Source: Cyanobacteria bacterium UBA11153
GTDB lineage: Bacteria; Cyanobacteriota; Cyanobacteriia; Cyanobacteriales; Coleofasciculaceae
Direction: 5' to 3'
Assembly (NCBI GenBank): GCA_003511885.1
Contig: DOIX01000132.1
Span: 1,836-7,213 of the forward strand
Length of the DNA: 5,378 nt
Shown: piece by piece, positions 1-5,378 of the stretch
Numbering within the stretch: position 1 is the stretch's first letter
Layout of the letters: each line of letters starts with the position of its first letter
Notes under the pieces: generated by a model
What the model was told of the DNA's origin: nothing
The model's input: only the letters and a program-made list of their open reading frames with translations
The model's database searches: none
Translations under genes and position numbers: made by a program

Positions 1-210
1 GAGAATGAAACAGCCCTGCCTTAGTAAGGGGGGAGGCAGAATCACGACTGTAGCAGGAATTTGGGAAATTAGTATAACTGATAACTTTAGTTAATTATCG
101 CAATGGTTTGCTCAAGAGCAACTGTGGCATGATTGAGGAGAGATGGCAATTTTGACTTACCCATCAGGGAGCAAACTATCACCAGGAAAAGCTATGGAGA
201 ATTAGCGATT
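1..210 (+). other. Leader region without a convincing gene
   Basis: No credible coding region is seen. Frame 1 from the window edge closes at TAG 22-24, and frame 2 is open from the edge to TAA 92-94 (ATG at 5, 29 codons); either could be the tail of an upstream gene, but neither has recognisable content. A -10-like TATAAC lies at 73-78 without a good -35 partner. Two very short reading frames precede the kinase start: ATG 129-155 (8 codons) and ATG 143-205 (20 codons). The second ends six bases before GTG 211. Both have poor Shine-Dalgarno spacing, so leader-peptide function is only a possibility. Confidence 0.4.
16..39. repeat. Small GC-rich inverted repeat in the kinase leader
   Basis: CTGCC at 16-20 is the reverse complement of GGCAG at 35-39. 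Nested within it, CCTTA-G-TAAGG at 19-29 is a perfect small palindrome followed by a G run, so two alternative hairpins compete. It resembles a decayed version of the C-rich/G-rich palindromic repeats of cyanobacteria. It could also be the remains of a terminator for a gene upstream of the window, but no T run follows on this strand. Function is not determinable here. Confidence 0.35.
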
Positions 211-213
211 GTG
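196..213 (+). promoter_or_regulatory. Ribosome-binding site deciding the GTG start of the kinase
   Basis: GGAGA at 196-200 lies 10 bases before the GTG at 211. The alternative TTG at 133 is simply the first start-type codon after the in-frame TGA at 130-132 and has no purine-rich element at a suitable distance. From memory of the family, related cyanobacterial kinases begin only a short way before the first membrane helix, which favours 211. The 26 extra residues encoded from 133 are polar and show no recognisable motif. There is no in-frame ATG until far inside the sensor domain. Confidence 0.5.
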
Positions 214-3200
214 TCAATTCCTCGCTTCCTCGTCACCCTTGCGAGTAAGGTTTCTCTGCAAACTGTCTTAGTTATTCCTTTTGTCTTGCAACTTGTGGGG
301 ACTGTGGGCTTGGTGGGGTATCTCTCTTATCGCAACGGGCAAGAGGCTCTCAAGGAGGTGGCTTCCCAATTGCGTAGCGAAATTTGCGATCGCGTCCAAC
401 TTTACCTCAAAAATTACTTAGCAACGCCCCATTTAATTAATCGTATCAATGTAGATGCTGTTCGTGTCGGTCAGCTTGATGTTAAAGACTTGTCTCAGGT
501 GGAGCGCCACCTTATCTTGCAACTTCAGCAGTTTGACTCAGTATCGGGTATTCTTTTTAGCGATAATCGAGGCAACTTCCGAGCCAGCACTCGCCATACT
601 CCACAACCATCGATTATGGTATCAGATTTATTCGATACCACGAAAATATCTATTTATCCTACAGATTCTCTGGGCAATCGTAGCAAATTATGGAGAACTT
701 TTCGACAACCTGATATGCGGGAAAGACCTTGGTATAAAATTGGTGCTAGTTGTCTTAAACCTACCTGGACTCCAATTTTCTCATTAGGGGATCGCAGTGG
801 CTTTAGTATTAATGCTAATCTTCCCATCTACGCGCTCAATAATCAGGAATTACTTGGGGTTTTTTCTATTGCTCTTAATCTTAAAGGAATTAACGAATTT
901 CTCAATGGTTTGCGCGTCGGAAAGTCGGGACAAGTTTTTATTATTGAACGGAATGGATTTCTCGTCGGAAATTCTACTTCAGATCGTCCCTATATCCTTA
1001 CTCCTCAACAAGAGTTAAGGCGACTGAAAGGCACAGAAAGCAACAATAGTTTGATTGCTGCTACCAGTCGATATCTAACTGAAAAATTCGGCAGCCAACT
1101 TGCCTCAATTAAAAACTCTCAGCAATTAGATTTTCAAATTAATGGCAAAAGTCAATTCCTCCAAGTAGTACCATTTCAGGATAAGTTTGGTTTGGACTGG
1201 CTCGTTGTGGTAGTTGTTCCAGAAGCTGACTTTATGGAACAAATCAATGCCCATACTCGCATAACTATTTTTCTCTGTGTAGCCGCCTCAATCCTCGCTA
1301 CAGGAAGTGGTATTCTTACCAGCCGTTGGCTAACACAACCAATTGAAAAATTCCATAGTGCTGCCCAGAAAATCGCTAGAGGAGAATGGGATAAAAGAGT
1401 AAGAATTAACCGTTCGTATGAGCTGGTAAAATTAGCAGATTCCTTTAATCTTATGGCAGAACAATTACAAGCATCTTTTGCGGAAATCCGGGAGAATGAA
1501 AGTCGCTTAACTCAATTTTTAGAAGCCATACCAGTAGGGGTGACGATTCACGATATTACAGGAAAAACCATCTATACCAATCAAACAGCCAAGGAAATCC
1601 TCGGTATGGATAATTTAACCGATACTCAGATTGAAAAATTCACAGAAAATTATCAGATTTATCTGAGTGGAACCCGAGAACTATATCCTGTAGAAAACTG
1701 GCCAATTGTCAAAGCTTTATCGGGAGAAAGTACCATGGTTGATGACATGGACTTATATTGGCAAGATCGGATTATTCCGTTACAAATTTGGGGAAGTCCT
1801 GTTTATGATAACCAGGGACAAATTACCCATGGAATTGTTGCTTTTATTGACATCACTGAACAGAAAAAAGCTCAGAATATTTTAGCTAACTACAATCGTA
1901 CCTTAGAAAATGAACTTGCTCAAAGGACAGCAGATTTGCAAGAAAGCGAACAGTTTTTACGCAGTATTTACGAGGGAATTGAGGCTAGTGTTTTTATCGT
2001 TGATGTCTTGGAAGATGGTGAATTCCGCTATGTGGGAATTAATCCAGCCCACGAGCGACTTACAGGTTTGGCATCATCACAACTAATTGGCAAAACTCCT
2101 GAAGAGATACTCATCCCCGAAATGGCAGAAATGGTATCTGAGCATTATCGCGCCTGTATTGCAGCGGGAAAAACGATTAGCTATGAAGAGTGTCTGGTGA
2201 TTGAAGGGAAAGAAACTTGGTGGATAACTTCCCTAACTCCTATCTGTGACAGCAACGAGCGTATTTATCGCATCATTGGTACTAGCTTTAATATCAACCA
2301 GCGCAAACAAGCCGAAGAAGCACTAAAAGAAAGTCAACATTTTATTCAAAGAGTTGCCAATGCTTCTCCTAATATCTGGTATATCTACGACATAATCGAG
2401 CAGCGCAATGTCTATACAAATCGTGAAATTGCGGCTATTTTAGGCTACACTTCCGCAGAGATTCAAGCCATGGGTGCAGCAATTCTGCCCGAGATTATTC
2501 ACCCTGATGATATGCCAAAAGTATTAGAGCATCACGCAGGATTTCAGAGAGCATCTGATGATGATATTTTGGAGATTGAATACCGGATGCGCAATCATCG
2601 GGAAGAATGGCTAACTATCCTGAGTCGAGATACTGTATTTGCAAGAAATCCCGATGGTAGAGTGCAACAGATTATCGGTACAGCTACTGATATCACTGAG
2701 AGGAAAAAAGCCGAAGAAGCATTAGAAGAAAGCATTGAGAAGCAACAAGCGATCGCAAAAAGCATTCAGAGGATGCGTCAAACCCTAGATGTAGAAGATA
2801 TATTCTATACTACCACCTCTGAATTGCGCAATGTCTTAAATTGCGATCGCACTCTTATCTATCGCTTCCATCCTGACTGGAGTGGTGAGTTTGTCGCTGA
2901 ATCTGTCGCACCTGAGTGGATATCTTTGCTACAAGAAAAATGTCATAAACTTGATTTAGAACAAAACTTTTTGCAAGAGCCATGCGACGTAAAACAGTGG
3001 AGAGTTTATCCTGAATTTTACACGGATACTTATATGCAAGAAACCGAGGGTGGCTCCTACGCTCAAGGCACAATTTATCGAGTTATCAATGATATCTATC
3101 AATCAGAATTAGCCCCTTGTTACATTGAACTTTTGGAGCGATTCCAAGTTAAATCTTACATCGTTGTCCCCATCTTCTGCGGCGATAAACTTTGGGGGTT

Positions 3201-4974
3201 GCTGGGGACATATCAAAACTCTTCTCCTCGCCATTGGAATGCTTCAGAAATCAATATTGTTGTCCAAATTGCTATGCAATTGGGAGTTGCTTTGCAGCAG
3301 GCTCAACTCTTGCAACAAACTCAACAACAATCGGCACAACTTCAAGTAGCTAAAGAAGCTGCTGAAGCTGCTAACCAAACTAAAAGCCAATTTCTCAGTA
3401 ATATGAGCCATGAACTTCGTACTCCTCTCAACGCGATTCTCGGCTTTTCCCAACTCATGAAAAAGAGTTCTCATTTGTCTCCAGAAGATCGAGAAAATTT
3501 GAAGATTATTATCCGGAGTGGAGAACATTTAGTTACCCTCATTAACCAAGTTTTAGATTTAGCAAAAATTGAAGCAGGAAAGATTACCGTCAATGAAACT
3601 CCCTTGGATTTATTTGGCATGTTAGATGATTTGGAGAATATGTTTCAATTCAAGGCGAATCAACAGGGGGTGCATTTAGTTTTTGAATGCTCGGATGATG
3701 TTCCCCAATATGTGAAAACAGATGGAGTTAAGTTACATCAAGTATTGATTAATCTTCTTTCTAATGCTATTAAGTTTACCAAGGAAGGCAGCATCTATTT
3801 GAGAGTTACTAATCGAGTTGAATTGCTTAGTGATAGAAACCTAACCCCCCAGCCCCCTTCCCTGCAAGGGCAGGGGGAGTTAGAGATTTTATCCTCTTCC
3901 CTGCAAGGGCAGGGGGAGTTAGAAATTTTATCCTCTTCCCTGCAAGGGCAGCCAGAAATCTTACCCCCCTCTCCTCTTAGGGGAGGGGCTGGGGGAGGGG
4001 TTAAACTAACCACCATTAATTTTCAAGTTTCTGATACAGGTATTGGTATTCCTCCTGAAGAATTAGAGAATATTTTTGCTGAATTTACCCAAGCCTCCCT
4101 AGGGAAACTATCGCCAGAAGGAACAGGATTAGGATTATCAATTAGTCATAAATTTGTGCAAATGATGGGAGGAAAAATTCTTGTCGATTCTATTGTAGAT
4201 AAAGGCAGTACTTTTCAATTTGATATTAAAGTTAGCTTGGTTGAGCCAGAAGCTATCCCTACTCCACAACCGACACGCCAAGTTATTGCTCTAGAGCCAA
4301 ATCAACCTAGATATCGCATCCTGATTGTGGATGACAAAAAGGATAATCGGCAACTCCTAATCCAGCTCCTTTCTCAATTTGGTTTTGCCGTGCGGGAAGC
4401 TAGTAATGGCAGACAAGCAATTGAAGTATGGGAAACTTGGCAACCACACTTAATCTTTATGGATATACGAATGCCCGTGATGGATGGATTAGAAGCAACC
4501 CAAGAGATAAGAAAATGTCAAAATTCTCCCTTCACTAAAATTATTGCTATGACTGCTGGTACTTTAGAAGAAAAACGAGATGCTGCTCTAGCCGCAGGTT
4601 GCGATGATTTTCTCCTCAAGCCTTTCCGAGAAGCAGAGATTTTGGCAATGATGAGCAAACTGATTGGAGTGCGCTTTGTCTATGATGAACCCACTCTTGC
4701 ACCCGATGGCGATATGATAGAAGTAAATTCTCTCAATCCTGATGCTTTATCTACCTTAACGGTTGAATTTTTAGCCTCTCTACATCAAGCTACTTTTGAG
4801 GGGGATTTAGAGGAGATATTAGCTCTAATTGAGGAAATCCCTGACAAGCAACTAGCCAAGGCTTTGGCATCCTTGGCTCACAACTTGCAGTATAAAGAAA
4901 TCCTGAAATTAACTCAACCGAGAAACACCAATTCAATGGGTGACGAGCCGCCCCAATCTCCAATCGTGAAATAA
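211..4974 (+). CDS. Multi-sensor hybrid histidine kinase (dCache-HAMP-PAS-PAS-PAS-GAF-HisKA-HATPase-REC)
   Basis: Inner-membrane sensor kinase of a two-component phosphorelay. Numbering from the GTG at 211 (1587 residues): TM1 about 15-39; dCache-like extracytoplasmic sensor about 44-346 (RPWY at 172-175); TM2 351-370; HAMP about 371-424; PAS1 about 429-554 (ends DITEQKK); PAS2 about 580-700; PAS3 about 709-834 (ends DITERKK); GAF about 859-1029; Gln/Ala-rich coiled coil 1030-1060; HisKA with SHELRTPLN, phospho-acceptor His1067 (codon 3409); HATPase_c with N box [10 protein letters not shown] (Asn1185), G1 DTGIGI (1275-1280) and G2 GTGLGL (1304-1309); receiver 1368-1486 with acidic pair Asp1374/Asp1375, phospho-site Asp1418 (codon 4462), Thr1448 and Lys1470. 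All catalytic residues are present, so it should be active. The frame is open from TTG 133, directly after a TGA, but GTG 211 has GGAGA at 196-200 and lies just ahead of the TM1 region. Oddity: 54 repeat-derived residues sit between the N and G1 boxes. Ligands and partner regulator are unknown. Confidence 0.95.
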   Translation: MSIPRFLVTLASKVSLQTVLVIPFVLQLVGTVGLVGYLSYRNGQEALKEVASQLRSEICDRVQLYLKNYLATPHLINRINVDAVRVGQLDVKDLSQVERHLILQLQQFDSVSGILFSDNRGNFRASTRHTPQPSIMVSDLFDTTKISIYPTDSLGNRSKLWRTFRQPDMRERPWYKIGASCLKPTWTPIFSLGDRSGFSINANLPIYALNNQELLGVFSIALNLKGINEFLNGLRVGKSGQVFIIERNGFLVGNSTSDRPYILTPQQELRRLKGTESNNSLIAATSRYLTEKFGSQLASIKNSQQLDFQINGKSQFLQVVPFQDKFGLDWLVVVVVPEADFMEQINAHTRITIFLCVAASILATGSGILTSRWLTQPIEKFHSAAQKIARGEWDKRVRINRSYELVKLADSFNLMAEQLQASFAEIRENESRLTQFLEAIPVGVTIHDITGKTIYTNQTAKEILGMDNLTDTQIEKFTENYQIYLSGTRELYPVENWPIVKALSGESTMVDDMDLYWQDRIIPLQIWGSPVYDNQGQITHGIVAFIDITEQKKAQNILANYNRTLENELAQRTADLQESEQFLRSIYEGIEASVFIVDVLEDGEFRYVGINPAHERLTGLASSQLIGKTPEEILIPEMAEMVSEHYRACIAAGKTISYEECLVIEGKETWWITSLTPICDSNERIYRIIGTSFNINQRKQAEEALKESQHFIQRVANASPNIWYIYDIIEQRNVYTNREIAAILGYTSAEIQAMGAAILPEIIHPDDMPKVLEHHAGFQRASDDDILEIEYRMRNHREEWLTILSRDTVFARNPDGRVQQIIGTATDITERKKAEEALEESIEKQQAIAKSIQRMRQTLDVEDIFYTTTSELRNVLNCDRTLIYRFHPDWSGEFVAESVAPEWISLLQEKCHKLDLEQNFLQEPCDVKQWRVYPEFYTDTYMQETEGGSYAQGTIYRVINDIYQSELAPCYIELLERFQVKSYIVVPIFCGDKLWGLLGTYQNSSPRHWNASEINIVVQIAMQLGVALQQAQLLQQTQQQSAQLQVAKEAAEAANQTKSQFLSNMSHELRTPLNAILGFSQLMKKSSHLSPEDRENLKIIIRSGEHLVTLINQVLDLAKIEAGKITVNETPLDLFGMLDDLENMFQFKANQQGVHLVFECSDDVPQYVKTDGVKLHQVLINLLSNAIKFTKEGSIYLRVTNRVELLSDRNLTPQPPSLQGQGELEILSSSLQGQGELEILSSSLQGQPEILPPSPLRGGAGGGVKLTTINFQVSDTGIGIPPEELENIFAEFTQASLGKLSPEGTGLGLSISHKFVQMMGGKILVDSIVDKGSTFQFDIKVSLVEPEAIPTPQPTRQVIALEPNQPRYRILIVDDKKDNRQLLIQLLSQFGFAVREASNGRQAIEVWETWQPHLIFMDIRMPVMDGLEATQEIRKCQNSPFTKIIAMTAGTLEEKRDAALAAGCDDFLLKPFREAEILAMMSKLIGVRFVYDEPTLAPDGDMIEVNSLNPDALSTLTVEFLASLHQATFEGDLEEILALIEEIPDKQLAKALASLAHNLQYKEILKLTQPRNTNSMGDEPPQSPIVK
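3853..3877. repeat. Hairpin-forming palindrome of the repeat unit
   Basis: The left arm CCCCCTTCCCT (3853-3863) and right arm AGGGCAGGGGG (3867-3877) pair over 10 of 11 positions around the loop GCA. Outer bases CTAAC at 3841-3845 can also pair with GTTAG at 3879-3883. In copy 2 the right arm is kept but the left arm is the altered TCCTCTTCCCT, so copy 1 is the best-preserved palindrome. Confidence 0.8.
3860..3950 (+). repeat. 39-bp tandem repeat (13 codons), two full copies plus a shortened third
   Basis: CCCTGCAAGGG recurs at 3860, 3899 and 3938, an exact 39-base period. Copy 1 (3860-3898) and copy 2 (3899-3937) differ at a single base, G at 3885 against A at 3924, a silent Glu codon change. 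The third copy matches for 13 bases, then continues with a diverged tail that is 6 bases shorter. The encoded unit is [13 protein letters not shown], repeated twice, then SLQGQPEIL. Because the period is a multiple of three, gain or loss of copies would not break the reading frame. Confidence 0.95.
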
Positions 4975-5029
4975 GTGTGAAAAAAACCGAAGTAGCGCCT
5001 TCTTGTCAACCTGATAATACCAAAAAATT

Positions 5030-5045
5030 TGCGATCGCGATCGCA
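5030..5045. repeat. Two overlapping HIP1 sites forming a 16-bp perfect palindrome
   Basis: GCGATCGC occurs at 5031-5038 and again at 5037-5044, sharing two bases. With the flanking T and A the whole 16 bases read TGCGATCGCGATCGCA, identical to its reverse complement. HIP1 is the highly iterated octamer of many cyanobacteria; further single copies in this window are at 386-393, 2749-2756 and 2843-2850, all inside the kinase gene. No specific local role is implied. Confidence 0.9.
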
Positions 5046-5094
5046 TCATAAATGGCCTTAATCCTGATAAAATTTTCTTAAGATTAATAAAATG

Positions 5095-5122
5095 TTTACT
5101 TTATCTAGTTCGCCAATATAAC
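5095..5122 (+). promoter_or_regulatory. Candidate sigma-70-type promoter for the downstream gene
   Basis: TTTACT (5095-5100) and TATAAC (5117-5122) are separated by 16 bases, matching 4 of 6 and 5 of 6 consensus positions. This would give a leader of roughly 90 bases before ATG 5218. An alternative is TTGACT at 5142-5147 (5 of 6) with CATAAG at 5167-5172, whose 19-base spacing is long. In such AT-rich sequence either could be chance. Confidence 0.3.
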
Positions 5123-5217
5123 TGAGAGCATTTTTATTTATTTGACTAAAATAAAAAGCCTGATTGCATAAGGATTTCAGCACTTTATCTCTGGGCTAGG
5201 CATTTGCCCCAGGCTAT

Positions 5218-5378
5218 ATGTCATTAGGTAGCAATCTCATTCAAGAGCTGACTCAACTCCAGGCAATCGTTAAACCACCTCTAACGATTTCTCCCCATCT
5301 TCCCCTAACTGTAGCGATTGCGCAAATGAGTCAACTTCGAGTTAGTTGTGCCCTAGTGATAAGCTGCGGCGCATCTAA
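5218..5378 (+). CDS. N-terminus of a CBS-domain signalling protein (cut by window end)
   Basis: An open frame begins at ATG 5218 and continues without a stop to the window edge: 53 complete codons plus two bases. An in-frame TAG at 5197-5199 lies just upstream and no other start codon falls between, so this start is well constrained; the ribosome-binding site is weak (AGG at 5211-5213). After a short helical lead (NLIQELTQLQAIV) comes PPLTISPHLPLTVAIAQMSQ and then SCALVIS. This matches the opening of a CBS domain: a Thr/Ser-Pro strand, a helix of the type AIxxMSQ, then a hydrophobic strand with Ser-Cys. Many cyanobacterial kinases and diguanylate cyclases begin with such CBS domains, which bind adenosyl ligands. 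The output domain is outside the window, so kinase, GGDEF or CBS-only protein cannot be told apart. Same strand as the hybrid kinase, 243 bases downstream. Confidence 0.7.
   Translation, partial: MSLGSNLIQELTQLQAIVKPPLTISPHLPLTVAIAQMSQLRVSCALVISCGAS

Larger units (their letters stand above)
3841..4002. repeat. Composite GC-rich palindromic repeat inserted in frame in the kinase ATP-binding domain
   Basis: This 162-bp (54-codon) block differs sharply in composition from the AT-rich gene around it. It starts CTAACCCCCCAGCCCC and ends GGGGCTGGGGGAGGGGTTAA. The end, read in reverse complement, is TTAACCCCTCCCCCAGCCCC, so the block has imperfect inverted ends of roughly 20 bases. Inside are three copies of CCCTGCAAGGG and a second palindrome type, left arm 3966-3974 and right arm 3980-3988 around TCTTA. 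Such elements are widespread in filamentous cyanobacteria (from memory). AAAC occurs on both sides (3837-3840 and 4003-4006), which could be chance. It is translated as a Pro/Gln/Gly/Ser-rich peptide, residues 1211-1264 of the kinase numbered from 211, beginning [10 protein letters not shown] and ending LRGGAGGGV with one further residue. Confidence 0.85.
4975..5217 (+). other. AT-rich intergenic region
   Basis: This 243-base gap separates the kinase stop from the next start. No coding frame, tRNA-like fold or clear intrinsic terminator is seen after the kinase: the A run at 4979-4986 has no stem before it. It contains the double HIP1 palindrome and a candidate promoter, and just ahead of the next ATG a small possible stem, CTGGG 5191-5195 with CCCAG 5208-5212, 12-base loop. 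The gap is long enough for the downstream gene to have its own promoter. Confidence 0.6.

Noticed and set aside
5..94. 29-codon reading frame at the window start
   Set aside because: It is very short, has no ribosome-binding site in view, and runs through the small inverted repeat; a tail of an upstream gene cannot be shown.
455..1018. Two plus-strand reading frames of 110 and 73 codons in another phase within the sensor domain
   Set aside because: They overlap the dCache coding region, which reads as a clear protein in the main frame; these are chance open frames.
2855..3073. 72-codon minus-strand reading frame in the GAF region
   Set aside because: It is antisense to the conserved GAF domain and has no recognisable motif.
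3244..3528. 94-codon minus-strand reading frame across the coiled coil and HisKA region
   Set aside because: It lies wholly within the well-supported kinase coding sequence and shows no domain-like content.
3841..4002. CRISPR array, suggested by regularly spaced repeats
   Set aside because: There are only three tandem units with no unique spacers, they are translated in frame, and no cas gene is present.
3795..4016. 73-codon reading frame on the minus strand over the GC-rich repeat
   Set aside because: It is the reverse reading of the palindromic repeat inside the kinase. Repeats of this type stay open on both strands, and the Pro/Arg/Cys-rich product has no family features.
5191..5212. Intrinsic terminator or riboswitch just before the downstream ATG
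   Set aside because: The stem is only five base pairs with a 12-base loop and no T run, and no known riboswitch core is recognisable.

Overview
The window looks like cyanobacterial chromosomal DNA, probably from a filamentous lineage. This rests on five copies of the HIP1 octamer GCGATCGC (386, 2749, 2843, 5031, 5037), a multi-sensor hybrid histidine kinase of a typical cyanobacterial build, a bilin-lyase-type GAF domain, and GC-rich palindromic repeats of the kind that are scattered through filamentous cyanobacterial genomes. No taxon can be named from the sequence alone.

Layout: positions 1-210 are a leader with no convincing gene. It holds a small GC-rich inverted repeat near 16-39 and a weak -10-like TATAAC at 73-78. 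Positions 211-4974 (+) hold one very large gene for a membrane-anchored hybrid sensor kinase. Its order is TM1 - dCache-like periplasmic sensor - TM2 - HAMP - PAS - PAS - PAS - GAF - HisKA - HATPase_c - receiver - short C-terminal helical tail. The frame is open from a TTG at 133, but the GTG at 211 has the better ribosome-binding site and fits where the family-like sequence begins. Positions 4975-5217 are an AT-rich intergenic stretch with a 16-bp palindrome made of two overlapping HIP1 sites and a candidate promoter. At 5218 a second gene on the same strand begins and runs off the window end. Its first 53 residues look like the start of a CBS domain, as found at the N-terminus of many cyanobacterial signalling proteins.

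How it works: the kinase probably integrates an extracytoplasmic signal (dCache, relayed through HAMP) with several cytoplasmic inputs (three PAS, one GAF). It would autophosphorylate at His1067 and pass the phosphate to Asp1418 in its own receiver. It has no DNA-binding or other effector output and no recognisable HPt, so a separate partner is expected. The downstream gene may be another signalling protein, but its output is not visible.

The most unusual structure is a 162-bp GC-rich composite repeat (3841-4002) lying in frame inside the kinase ATP-binding domain, between the N box and the G1 box. It contains a 39-bp (13-codon) tandem repeat, hairpin-forming palindromes and imperfect inverted ends, and adds 54 residues of low-complexity peptide without destroying any catalytic motif. 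I do not see an entirely new multi-gene system here.
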